Assembly: GCF_000758665.1 (NCBI RefSeq)
Contig: NZ_CP009285.1
Span: forward strand, 7,874,001 to 7,938,000
Length of the DNA stretch: 64,000 nucleotides
Direction of reading: 5' to 3'
Origin: Paenibacillus borealis
Lineage (GTDB): Bacteria > Bacillota > Bacilli > Paenibacillales > Paenibacillaceae
The notes below the pieces were generated by a model. That model was given only the letters and a program-made list of their open reading frames with translations, was not told where the DNA came from and did not search any database. The position numbers and the translations under genes are program-made. This document shows positions 17,934 through 26,605 of this stretch, piece after piece. Positions within the stretch are counted from its first letter, which is position 1; each line of letters opens with the position of its first letter.

Positions 17934-18589
17934 TTAGCCCACCCCCGGAATTTCGCATAGGCCGAATCATAGTCGGCGAAATCATGTACTTCCTCCAGCA
18001 CGACGGAGGCTGTCTTTTGTTTCTCCAGCGCTGTATAGCGCTTGTCATCAATCGGCTGCTTGATCCGGTTGCCGGAAGGCAGCTCGAGTACGGCAAAGTT
18101 TCTGGTTTTATCCTGATACTGGGTTTTGTACACCCCGACAAGATCCACATCCGTCGTGATGGATACCTTCAGATTCGCCAGATCCTCCGTTGCCGTCTTC
18201 TGTTCACCGTATGATTTGAGCGTGGTCCAGGAGGACAACCGGATATCGTTCTTCTGATCGGCATCCGTCACCAGCTCCGCGTCCATGAACTGCAGTGTCC
18301 ATACGGTGTCGCCTGTAGCATAATTCCCGTCGTTCGGCAGCAGCTCATTATCCGGCAGTACCGTCATGTCACTGCCGATCAGATCGCCCACCTTGCCTTC
18401 GACCACCCGGTAATCCCATGGCACCCGAGACACGCTGTCGGTCGTTTCGGTATCGGTATGGAACACACTGTTGCTGTTTCCCGAGCATGCGCTTAGCAGC
18501 ATAACTGCCAGAAGCAGCATTGCGGCCAGCGCCCCGCCCCGGAATCTTCGTCCAGCGGCATGCCCCTCTCTACCCTTGTTCATCTTCAA
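17930..18589 (-). CDS. Lipoprotein, possibly DUF4247
   Basis: 219 residues with a basic N-terminus, a hydrophobic segment and lipobox LSAC (Cys35), so it is an extracytoplasmic lipid-anchored protein. The mature part is alpha/beta and acidic. I place it tentatively in DUF4247, a lipoprotein family I recall near DUF350 genes; I could not check this. It overlaps the ATP-grasp gene by 20 nt and the DUF350 gene by 4 nt, so all three are tightly coupled. Confidence 0.65.
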   Translation of the reverse strand: MKMNKGREGHAAGRRFRGGALAAMLLLAVMLLSACSGNSNSVFHTDTETTDSVSRVPWDYRVVEGKVGDLIGSDMTVLPDNELLPNDGNYATGDTVWTLQFMDAELVTDADQKNDIRLSSWTTLKSYGEQKTATEDLANLKVSITTDVDLVGVYKTQYQDKTRNFAVLELPSGNRIKQPIDDKRYTALEKQKTASVVLEEVHDFADYDSAYAKFRGWAN

Positions 18590-19793
18590 GCCCCCTCACT
18601 CCTAGCGCGATAAAATGACTGGCATTGCCTGTAATCGGTCCGCCGGCCCGGCCGAGCAGCCCACAGGGCGTTCCGTTAATCACGAACATGCCGGTCAGCA
18701 GGTGAAGCTCACCTTCCGCCGTCATAATCCGGGCCATTTCGGCTCTTTTCTGATAGACCACAGGGAACAGCTGGCTGCTGTCATAGCCTTCTTCATCCTC
18801 TATTTCAAGCGTACCGCTGTCATCGAAAATCCGCACGGACCCGCCTTCCCGTCCGAATACGGACTTGGACACAAAGCTCTCGGAGAACACCGCCTTATTG
18901 TACGTAGGCAGGATGTAGCGGGAGATTACCTGGCGTTCCTCTTCACTGAACAGCAGGCCCAGCTCATACATCCCCCATACGGCAGCAATCAGCCCCTTGG
19001 ATTGCAGGATGATACTGTGCGGACCGTTGAACAGCTGGAGCTTCCCGGTCTCGATGGCGTAGGCCAGGGCGTCACCGCCTTCATCCACAGCCATCCACTC
19101 CTTCGGATAGAGTGCGAACATCCGCTCAATAATCCGGTCCTCCCCGTCCTTCACTGTACCCTCATCAATCCAAAGGTCCAGACAATCAACGCAGCGGATA
19201 TCCAGCCCGCTATGTGCTGCCAGTGCATCTATCGTTCCGGTGTCCTCCTGATGGCTGCCGTAGGCAACACAGGCTGCCGTATCCGGCCGTTCCACACCCC
19301 AGGCCGCGGCAAGCTGCTGCTTCATTGCGGCATTAGGACTCCCGATGCCCGCCTCCGCGCAGATCCACGGCGTGGCAATAGAGGCCTCCACATAGCCGGT
19401 CGGCGTATCCGCATTCAGCTCCAGCAGCTTAATAGTCCCGTCTCCGGCTACAGCAAAGTCAAATCGGGCATACCGGCTGATCAGCCCCGGCTCAGGCATT
19501 GGGCAGTCGTCGAGCATCTGCCACAGCACCGGGGGAATTCCCAGCAGATCATACAAGTCATGTTTGAGATGAACATAGCGGACCGCCTTATCCAGAACCA
19601 TCCACAGTCCTGAAGAGGCTTTTTTCAACTCCTGATAGGTCTCTCCACGCATCACAGCTATCGCATCCAGCCAATATTCCTCTTCCTCCAGGTCAGCCCA
19701 GGTGAAACCGAGTTTATGCAGCTGCTGTACCCGGGGCGCCCGCTCCAGAGCGGACTGATCCAGAAATTCGAAAACGCTCTCTGCCGGGATCAT
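18570..19793 (-). CDS. Glutathionylspermidine-synthase-like ATP-grasp ligase (YgiC/YjfC type)
   Basis: 407 residues. The substrate/ATP motif LELNADTPTG at about 123-132 and the C-terminal ATP-grasp stretch (SKSVFGREGGSVRIFDDSG, GELHLLTGMFVINGTPCGLLGRAGG) identify the GSP-synthase fold. These enzymes form an amide between a carboxylate and an amine using ATP. The amidase half of E. coli Gsp is absent, as in YgiC and YjfC, whose substrates are unknown. Its ATG overlaps the stop of the Ser/Gly-rich gene (ATGA), a strong hint that the two proteins act together. Confidence 0.85.
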   Translation of the reverse strand: MIPAESVFEFLDQSALERAPRVQQLHKLGFTWADLEEEEYWLDAIAVMRGETYQELKKASSGLWMVLDKAVRYVHLKHDLYDLLGIPPVLWQMLDDCPMPEPGLISRYARFDFAVAGDGTIKLLELNADTPTGYVEASIATPWICAEAGIGSPNAAMKQQLAAAWGVERPDTAACVAYGSHQEDTGTIDALAAHSGLDIRCVDCLDLWIDEGTVKDGEDRIIERMFALYPKEWMAVDEGGDALAYAIETGKLQLFNGPHSIILQSKGLIAAVWGMYELGLLFSEEERQVISRYILPTYNKAVFSESFVSKSVFGREGGSVRIFDDSGTLEIEDEEGYDSSQLFPVVYQKRAEMARIMTAEGELHLLTGMFVINGTPCGLLGRAGGPITGNASHFIALGVRGLEDEQG

Positions 19794-20494
19794 CCGCCGA
19801 AGCCGCTCTTGCTTGAGCTTTTGCCGGAGCTTTTACTTGAGCTGGATTTCGAAGTGGACGAGCTTGATTTGTTAGAGCCCAGCCCGCTGGAGGTGCCGCC
19901 GATTCCGCCTGATTTCGAAGAGGTATTTCTTCTGGTGATGGAGCCGGTGGATGAAGTTGAGGTCTTCGGTTTCACCACAGAGCCGGCTACCGGCTTATTC
20001 TGGAAGCTGCCGCTGCTGTAGGTTGGCGGCTTATAGGCAGTCCGTGTGCCTCCGTAATACGTCGGCCGGTCATTGTACCAGCCTCTTGAAGAGTAGAACG
20101 AACCGCTGTTGAACAGCATGTGGTACAGGAGCACATCATCCCAGCCGAATCCTGAGTTATAACCGCCGTAGTTGTTGATTACTGTTGTTCCGCCTGATGT
20201 TACCGCGCCCTGCCCTTCCTGGACAGTCTCTTCCTGGTTCTCATCCGGATAGGGGATATTCCAGTCTACATTCTTATCGAAATAATTCTTAACTTCCTCG
20301 GTAGACCAGGATACCAGCTTGGGTTCATCGCCTGTAGTGCCGGTGCTCCCGCTGGCACCGGCGCCTCCGGGAATAAATAACGCATTGGCCAGCAAGGCAA
20401 TGCCGAGCGAGGTCGACAACACGCGGATCGGCTTGCCGTCAGGGGTGAACAGCCTGCTTACAACTGGTTCTTTAACATTTTCGTCTTTTGCCAA
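19790..20494 (-). CDS. Ser/Gly-rich protein with one membrane segment, likely partner or substrate of the ATP-grasp ligase
   Basis: 234 residues. A basic/hydrophobic segment (~26-45, STSLGIALLANALFIPGG) could be a non-cleaved signal or anchor. A Gly/Tyr/Asn-rich middle follows (NNYGGYNSGFGWDDVLLYHM, YNDRPTYYGG). From ~165 the C-terminus is almost pure Ser/Lys/Gly, ending SSKSGFGG. The layout resembles DUF1190 proteins (E. coli YgiB, YjfM), which are also encoded next to GSP-synthase-like ligases. No family assignment is certain. A repetitive tail ending in Gly-Gly is a plausible site for carboxylate ligation. Confidence 0.65.
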   Translation of the reverse strand: MAKDENVKEPVVSRLFTPDGKPIRVLSTSLGIALLANALFIPGGAGASGSTGTTGDEPKLVSWSTEEVKNYFDKNVDWNIPYPDENQEETVQEGQGAVTSGGTTVINNYGGYNSGFGWDDVLLYHMLFNSGSFYSSRGWYNDRPTYYGGTRTAYKPPTYSSGSFQNKPVAGSVVKPKTSTSSTGSITRRNTSSKSGGIGGTSSGLGSNKSSSSTSKSSSSKSSGKSSSKSGFGG

Positions 20495-20523
20495 CTTGGG
20501 CCCTCCTTTCCTGATATTGTTCT

Positions 20524-20730
20524 TTAACCTTCGGTACGCATCGGAACCAGCAGAAGCTCAAGCTTCCCTTCGTCCACATTCAGCCTGCCCTCTACAGCCT
20601 CGAACTCGCGGCCGCCTACGACAATATAATTGACATGCTCCAGAGCTGTAATCATGTTCATGCTCCAGACGCGCTCTTCAATAATCTGCAGCTCGCCTTC
20701 GGGCATCTTCTCAAACAGGATGACATTCAT
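20524..20730 (-). CDS. Small conserved-looking protein of unknown function
   Basis: 68 residues from the ATG at 20730, which has GGTGG at 8 nt; an in-frame ATG four codons earlier is less well placed. The protein (MNVILFEKMPEGELQIIEER) is mostly beta, with no signal peptide or membrane helix. It lies 29 nt upstream of the Ser/Gly-rich gene and 38 nt after the MFS gene on the same strand. I recognise no family. Operon position suggests a cytoplasmic component of the ligase system. Confidence 0.6.
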   Translation of the reverse strand: MNVILFEKMPEGELQIIEERVWSMNMITALEHVNYIVVGGREFEAVEGRLNVDEGKLELLLVPMRTEG

Positions 20731-20768
20731 TCCATTGTCCACCTTATACCAATCCTCTCTGAATACAC

Positions 20769-22118
20769 TTATGCTTCTGATACGCTGCCGCTGTTATTTC
20801 GTTTCAACTCCCGCAGCCTGGAAGATCTGTACCATAATACGATGCTTAATGAACATATACTCACCGCAAACAGCAGGACATACACATGCTTGTAAGCGGC
20901 AGCAGGAGCCAGGTTCCGCTGTGCATGCAGCAGCAGGCCGAGAGCGGCAACGGAAACGGAGCCGCCGAAGAACTGAATCAGCTGCAGCAGTCCCATGCCG
21001 GAGCCGATCCATTGGCGGGGAAGAATGCGCGATGCCTCATTGTTCAAGGAGGCCATGGTCGCCGAGAACGACGGCGAGAAGCACAGATATCCCGCGAGCA
21101 GAATGAACGGGGACACCGACAGATTCATGGCAAAGACGGCCAGGACAGCGGCCAGCACTCCATGACCGATAAGCAGAAACCGGAGGTTGCCGTAGCGGTC
21201 AATCCAGTGGCCGACATAGCGGGTCAGAAAGGCGGACAGAATCGCTCCCGGTGCGATGAACAGGCCGATGCTCAGCGCCGATTCATGGAACAGTCCTGCC
21301 AGGGCAAGCGGCATGAGGAACAGATTGCCGAGGTTCAGCACCAGAATGCAGAACCCGACAGCCGTCAGCTTCAGATACCCGGGCATGCGCAGCAGCCGGG
21401 GGTTAATGAAGGAGTTCTCCGCTTTGGACAGATGGCGGGCATGAATAAGCAGCGACACCACACTTATAGCGAGCCACAGGTAGGACTGGCTGGTGACCGC
21501 CAGCAGCAGGCTGCCTGCGTTAAGAACCGTCAGGCCCGCCCCCGTCACGTCAAAAGCAGAGGGCTGGGGCTGTTCCTTCGGCAGCAAATGCAGCAGCACA
21601 GGCAGAACAATCAGCACAAGGCAGGTGATGGCGAACAAGCCGTTCCAGCCGAAATACTGGCTGATCAGACCGCCGATAATCGGCCCGAGCCCGAACGCCA
21701 TCGCGCTGCCTGCGGAGATCATGGCGATAGCTGCGCCGCGTCTCCCGACAGGAACATAGCGGCTGGCCAGCACAAGTCCGAGTCCCGCCATGACCCCGGC
21801 TCCTGCAGACTGCAGAATCCGGGTTAACAGCAGGATGCTGAAGCTGTGCGCGAATAATCCGCAGACGGAGGCCAGACCCAGCGTCGTCAGGCCAATGGTC
21901 AGCAGTCTGCGGATCGGCACCAGATCAGACAGCCGGCTGTAGATCACAGTCGACAGGGCATAACCGATGGAATAGCTCGATATGACCCACGAACCCAGGT
22001 CGGCTGATATGTGCAGATCCTGAATAATCGTGGGCAGCGATACATTAAACATTGTGGTGTTCATTACAACGATAAACAGGCAAAAGGTCCACAGGGGCAT
22101 TACAACTTTGTCGTTCAT
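20769..22118 (-). CDS. MFS drug-efflux-type transporter
   Basis: 449 residues with 12 or more predicted helices. MFS motifs are visible: an A-motif-like SRLSDLVPIRRLL after helix 2 and an antiporter C-motif-like GLGPIIGGLISQYFGW in helix 5. The N-terminus (PLWTFCLFIVVMNTTMFNVSLP) is typical of DHA drug:H+ antiporters. Substrate unknown. It could head the transcript into the small-protein and ATP-grasp cluster (38-nt gap), or be separate; I see no terminator in the gap. Confidence 0.85.
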   Translation of the reverse strand: MNDKVVMPLWTFCLFIVVMNTTMFNVSLPTIIQDLHISADLGSWVISSYSIGYALSTVIYSRLSDLVPIRRLLTIGLTTLGLASVCGLFAHSFSILLLTRILQSAGAGVMAGLGLVLASRYVPVGRRGAAIAMISAGSAMAFGLGPIIGGLISQYFGWNGLFAITCLVLIVLPVLLHLLPKEQPQPSAFDVTGAGLTVLNAGSLLLAVTSQSYLWLAISVVSLLIHARHLSKAENSFINPRLLRMPGYLKLTAVGFCILVLNLGNLFLMPLALAGLFHESALSIGLFIAPGAILSAFLTRYVGHWIDRYGNLRFLLIGHGVLAAVLAVFAMNLSVSPFILLAGYLCFSPSFSATMASLNNEASRILPRQWIGSGMGLLQLIQFFGGSVSVAALGLLLHAQRNLAPAAAYKHVYVLLFAVSICSLSIVLWYRSSRLRELKRNNSGSVSEA

Positions 22119-22216
22119 TACTCCATCCCTATCTATATTATCTGTTCAGGCTCAACTAAATTCTATGCCTAACAAATTATAATGGCAATGTGATCAGGAG
22201 GAGTGCCCCCGCTGAT

Positions 22217-23353
22217 TTATAGCACCTTTTGGACCCAGCTGTCTATGACCTGATCCGGCCGGATGCCTAAATCCCGCTGCAGCAGTTCCTTATATTTATC
22301 ATAGTGTTTCCTAAACCCGATGAAATCTCCCAGGTCGGCGTAACTTCTCAGCACAAGCCGGCAGATCTGATCGGAATACGGGTCTGCTGCCTGAAGAACC
22401 AGCAGCCTGTCCAGGGCCTGCCGGGGACGTCCTGAGGATAATTCATATTCAGCCGAATGCAGCGACATGCGGATAAAGCGGATCTGCAATTCCTTGCTGC
22501 GCGTCTCCGCCCAGTCATAATGATGCTCTTCAAGATAATCTCCGCGGTACAGCCCCAGCACCTCTTCTCTGCGCGCCCATTCCGCTTCCGACTCCACAGG
22601 GGTACTGCAGTATCCCTGCTCGAATTCTTCCAGATCGAGCAGCACATTCTCTTTGGTCAGCCTGTACCGCTCCTGCGAGAATTCAACCTGCACCTCCATA
22701 TCCCAGGCCTTGAGCAGTTTACGGATATGGTACACCGTCGTATGCAGGTTGGTTACTGCTTTCTCCGGTTGGAATTCCGGCCACACCCAATCCACAATGG
22801 TATCCTTAAGAATCCATTGTCCGCGGTTATGCAGCAGCAGGGCAAACACTTCCTGCGCTTTGCTTGTTCTCCACTGCATCTTGCGCCCCGGCTCTGTGCT
22901 GTCTATAAACTCCAGCCGTTTGAAGCAGAGGATCGATAGCTGCTTGACGGCAGCCGCAGGCTCCGGGAGCGTCTCAACAGGCGCTTCATTCTGCTCTCTG
23001 CGGATCTCCAGGCGTTCGAGCGTCTTGCTCAGGCGCTGGGAGGTCACCGGCTTCAGCAGATAGTCGGCTGCGTTCAGTTCGAAAGCTTCAATAGCATACT
23101 CGCTGTATGCTGTAATATAGACAATCCGGGTGCTCCGGTCCATACCGGCAATATATTCGCCGGCTTCCAGCCCGTTCATCTCCGGCATTCCGATATCCAG
23201 GAAGACGACATCCGCCTTCTCGTGCTCCAGATGCTCCAGTCCCCGCCTTGCCGACGTATACTTCCCGGTAATCTCCAGACGCCCGTCTTTCAATAGCAGG
23301 CGTTCCAGATGCTGCAGTGCAGGCTTTTCATCATCAATTAGTATGGCTTTCAT
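22217..23353 (-). CDS. Response regulator with SARP-like winged helix and BTAD/TPR domain
   Basis: 378 residues from the ATG at 23353 (GAGGTGA at 8 nt); a longer frame would run into the kinase gene. Receiver domain 1-~120 (ILIDDEKPALQH, phospho-Asp in VVFLDIGMPEMNG, Lys in DYLLKPV). A winged helix follows at ~150-235 (RGQWILKDTIVDWVWPE, LHTTVYHIRKLL), then a bacterial transcriptional-activation TPR region. Its gene lies 40 nt after the hybrid kinase gene and is the obvious partner. Domain order matches two-component SARP-type regulators common in Paenibacillus. Confidence 0.88.
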   Translation of the reverse strand: MKAILIDDEKPALQHLERLLLKDGRLEITGKYTSARRGLEHLEHEKADVVFLDIGMPEMNGLEAGEYIAGMDRSTRIVYITAYSEYAIEAFELNAADYLLKPVTSQRLSKTLERLEIRREQNEAPVETLPEPAAAVKQLSILCFKRLEFIDSTEPGRKMQWRTSKAQEVFALLLHNRGQWILKDTIVDWVWPEFQPEKAVTNLHTTVYHIRKLLKAWDMEVQVEFSQERYRLTKENVLLDLEEFEQGYCSTPVESEAEWARREEVLGLYRGDYLEEHHYDWAETRSKELQIRFIRMSLHSAEYELSSGRPRQALDRLLVLQAADPYSDQICRLVLRSYADLGDFIGFRKHYDKYKELLQRDLGIRPDQVIDSWVQKVL

Positions 23354-23393
23354 GGAAGGACTCACCTCATGTTCATCGTTCTCGAGTTGTCGC

Positions 23394-26300
23394 TTATCTG
23401 GGAATTGTATACGATATAGCCGTCCCCTGGCCGGGTACACTGTCAATATTCAAGCCTGTTCCGTACATTTTGAGCAGCCGCCGCTGAATATTCCGGAGTC
23501 CGATGCCGCCCTCGGTCCGCTCTTCCGACAGGATCTCCTCAATCCGCTGCGAAGACATCCCGACCCCATTATCCTTGACGGAAACAACCAGCTGGCCGGG
23601 CAGCAGTTTGACCGACAGCTGTACCGTCCCGCCTGCCTCCTTCTGCATCAGCCCGTGATTGACAGCATTCTCTACAATCGGCTGAATGCTCAGCGGCGGA
23701 ACCAGTCCCATAATATCGTCCGGCACATCGAACTCGATATTCAGCCGCTCGTCAAACCGCGCCTGCTCGAGGGCAAGATAGGATTGAACCAGCCCCAGCT
23801 CCTTCTCAATCGAAACGGTCTGCCCCCGGTTCTGGAAGTCAAAGCTGCTCCGCAGGTATTGGCTGAGATCCAGCAGCAGATCTGTCGCCTTGTCCGGGTC
23901 TACCGGACATACCGAGATAATCGCATTGAGCGCATTATACAGGAAATGCGGTTTGATCTGCGCCTGCAGAAAGGCAATCTCCGCCTGCACGGATATCCGG
24001 ACAGACTTGCGCATATCGAGCAGTGTCTGCACACGCGCCTTGAACTCGCGCAGCTCCACCGGCTTGCTCAGATAATCATTGGCTCCGGCCTCGAACGCAG
24101 CCTGGATATCCTCCGGACGGCTGCTCGCCATCAGCACCAGAATCGGCAGCTCCGACAAGACAAAGCGTTCACGGATCGTTTTGCATAATAACAGTCCGGG
24201 CATTTCCGGCATCACCCAGTCTGCAATGACAAGATCGAGTTCAGGGTACTGCTGTATTTTAATTATAGCTTCGGCCCCGCTGCTGGCCGTGATTACCGAA
24301 TGGTTCTCCAGCTGCAGCACATTAACCAGCACCTGGAGGTTGACAGGATCATCATCCACAACCAGAATGAAGCAGCATTCCGCAGGCGGCGGCAGGACAG
24401 GCTCCTCTCCCGGCAGCTCTACCGCCGCTGCCGTCTCCCAGCCGGTAATTTCCTGATACTCCTGCTCCAGCAGAGCTTTGCTGCTCCGCAGGATAGGTTG
24501 GGTGAAGCGGAAGACGGAACCTTGCCCCAGCTCCGACTGCACCTCAATCTCTCCCCCGGACAGCTCAACCAGCCTCTGCGTAATGCTGAGACCCAGGCCG
24601 TTCTCCCGGTAGGCTTTCTGGGCAGCCGGTCCGCTTGGATCATAGGCATCGAAGATGGACAGCAAACGCTCAGGAGCAATCCCTAGCCCCGTATCCGTAA
24701 TAATAATGGCAACATACTCTTCTTTAACCTCTGCAGACAGCGTTATCACGCCCTGAGGCGTATAATTTACTGCATTTGCCAATAAATTGTGAAGAATTTG
24801 GGCAAGGCGCTGTTCATCAGCCTCCAGCAGGGGAAGATCCCCGGGCAGATCCAGGCGAAATTCAAGGTTGGTGTTACCGTATACCTGGCGCGTCACCTCC
24901 ATGACGGAGGCGGCTGCGGTGCGAAGATCCACCGCCTGCCGGCGCAGAAACAGCGAGCCGTGATTCAGCTTCGCAAAGTCAGACATATCATTGATTAAGG
25001 CAGACAGCCGCTTGCCCGTCGAGACAATCATAAGCAGCTGCTCGTTCTGGGGAATACTTACCGAACCTGCAGCACCCTGCGCCAGTGTCTGAGCCATGTT
25101 GACCATTCCCTGCAGCGGCTTGCGGAGCTCATGGGAAGTATCGGAGATGAAATCGTCCTTCAAGCCATCGAGCGTCTGCAGTCTGCGTGACAGCTGCCCC
25201 ACCTCAAGGAAGGAGGATGCATATTGCCGGGTCATAACGATCGCCTGAACGAACCCGAACAGGACAATTTCGTAAGAAATCACGTAATAATTGAAGGCCA
25301 TTGTAGTGAAGCTGACCAGATAGCAAATAATAACGACGCTGAGGCTCTCAATACTGACCATCATCAGGAACATATTCTTCGGATTCCGTCTTGTTCCCTG
25401 AACCATAGAGTAGAGCACAAAGCCAATACTTACCGAGCCCCAGGTCAGCAGCAGGCCTTCAAGGTAGCTGAACTGATATGCCGGCATGAATATAGAAATC
25501 AGCAGCAGCATGCACGTAATCACCTTAGACGCCTTGATGACCGTAATAGACATCGGGTAATTCACGGAATTGGCGACATAGCGCACCAGATAATAGTAGA
25601 CCAGCGTGGAAGAAGCCAGCTGCAGCTTGAGTACAATTTCATAGGGAAGCCCGGGAAGCCCGGCTGAGATCAATTTCTCGCCGTGGGTCAGAATGTAGAC
25701 AAAGGCTGCCATGCAGAATAGTCCCAGATACAAGGTGACCCCCCGGCTCTCTCTTACCTTGGAGAACATGAGCAGGAATAAGGAAAGAATAATAAATCCG
25801 AACAATGCCCCCCCGTCTACAAACAGCGCAAATTCGCGGTGCTTCAGAATAGAGGCCTGATCACCGATGACAATCGGCTGAACGATACCGCCGGAGGAGT
25901 AGCTGTAATTCGCCACCTGTACAATAATCTCCATGGAATCTCCGGTCACCGAAGCAAACCCCATATAGGGTATATTATTCTGCCTCCCCTCAGAGGCCGG
26001 GGGAGCAGGGTTACCGCTGTTGCCAATCTCCTGCCCGTTCACAAAGACCCGGCTTGCCGTACGGATATTGCTGGTGCGCAGACCGTACACTGCGGCTTCC
26101 CCATGGGCAATCCTGGCCTGCAGACGGTAAGTGGCATACCCTTTGGCTGCGGGTTGTCCGGTTCCGGATATATAAGGGTTCCATTTCCCGGGAACCTGAA
26201 TCATGCCGGATAGGGCAGGCACGTTCCGGCCCTTCTGCCCCGGATGGAAATCAGCAGGTGACAGTAACGCGCCGCGGTACAGCTCCCATTCCCCATTCAG

Positions 26301-26477
26301 CTTCACAACACCGTCTTTGCGGAAGTCCCAGCTGTGCAGATCGATCATACCTTGCCGGGCTTGCGGCATTTCGCGGTCTGTATGAAGAGTCTGGAGGATA
26401 GAGATCAACGGAATGATTAACACCAGCATCAGACTGCCGAGAATATTCAGCCAATATTTTTTCATGCCCTCTGCCAT
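23394..26477 (-). CDS. Hybrid sensor kinase: 7TMR-DISM, HisKA/HATPase, receiver, and a second LytS-type kinase
   Basis: About 1,027 residues. An extracytoplasmic 7TMR-DISMED2-like domain (~50-190) and seven helices (~205-400) lead to a HisKA core (SDTSHELRKPLQGM) with HATPase. A receiver follows (ILVVDDDPVNLQV, Asp in IADWVMPEMPG), then a second kinase of LytS type (FLQAQIKPHFLYNALNAI) with its own HATPase. An in-frame ATG at 26537 overlaps the preceding terminator and lies upstream of a TATAAT at 26502-26507, so the start is more likely 26477 or 26465; neither has an ideal RBS. Confidence 0.85.
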   Translation of the reverse strand: MAEGMKKYWLNILGSLMLVLIIPLISILQTLHTDREMPQARQGMIDLHSWDFRKDGVVKLNGEWELYRGALLSPADFHPGQKGRNVPALSGMIQVPGKWNPYISGTGQPAAKGYATYRLQARIAHGEAAVYGLRTSNIRTASRVFVNGQEIGNSGNPAPPASEGRQNNIPYMGFASVTGDSMEIIVQVANYSYSSGGIVQPIVIGDQASILKHREFALFVDGGALFGFIILSLFLLMFSKVRESRGVTLYLGLFCMAAFVYILTHGEKLISAGLPGLPYEIVLKLQLASSTLVYYYLVRYVANSVNYPMSITVIKASKVITCMLLLISIFMPAYQFSYLEGLLLTWGSVSIGFVLYSMVQGTRRNPKNMFLMMVSIESLSVVIICYLVSFTTMAFNYYVISYEIVLFGFVQAIVMTRQYASSFLEVGQLSRRLQTLDGLKDDFISDTSHELRKPLQGMVNMAQTLAQGAAGSVSIPQNEQLLMIVSTGKRLSALINDMSDFAKLNHGSLFLRRQAVDLRTAAASVMEVTRQVYGNTNLEFRLDLPGDLPLLEADEQRLAQILHNLLANAVNYTPQGVITLSAEVKEEYVAIIITDTGLGIAPERLLSIFDAYDPSGPAAQKAYRENGLGLSITQRLVELSGGEIEVQSELGQGSVFRFTQPILRSSKALLEQEYQEITGWETAAAVELPGEEPVLPPPAECCFILVVDDDPVNLQVLVNVLQLENHSVITASSGAEAIIKIQQYPELDLVIADWVMPEMPGLLLCKTIRERFVLSELPILVLMASSRPEDIQAAFEAGANDYLSKPVELREFKARVQTLLDMRKSVRISVQAEIAFLQAQIKPHFLYNALNAIISVCPVDPDKATDLLLDLSQYLRSSFDFQNRGQTVSIEKELGLVQSYLALEQARFDERLNIEFDVPDDIMGLVPPLSIQPIVENAVNHGLMQKEAGGTVQLSVKLLPGQLVVSVKDNGVGMSSQRIEEILSEERTEGGIGLRNIQRRLLKMYGTGLNIDSVPGQGTAISYTIPR

Positions 26478-26501
26478 TCCCTTCTGGCTGTCATTGTATA
26501 A

Positions 26502-26507
26502 ATTATA
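26502..26507 (-). promoter_or_regulatory. Candidate -10 box of the hybrid kinase operon
   Basis: A perfect TATAAT on the minus strand, 26-38 bp ahead of the two likely kinase start codons, with a weak CTTAAA 16 bp upstream as -35. It argues against translation from the longer frame that spans it. Confidence 0.45.
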
Positions 26508-26536
26508 CATTAAGTTCTGATTATTTAAGCGAATCA

Positions 26537-26571
26537 AAAAAAGCCGATTCCCATTTATTTCGGAATCGGCC
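26537..26571 (-). terminator. Terminator of xpt-pbuX
   Basis: Perfect 9-bp stem GCCGATTCC / GGAATCGGC followed by seven T residues on the minus strand, 35 nt after the permease stop. Confidence 0.95.
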
Positions 26572-26605
26572 GCTTATCTTATTAGATTAAAATATTAGGA
26601 ATATT

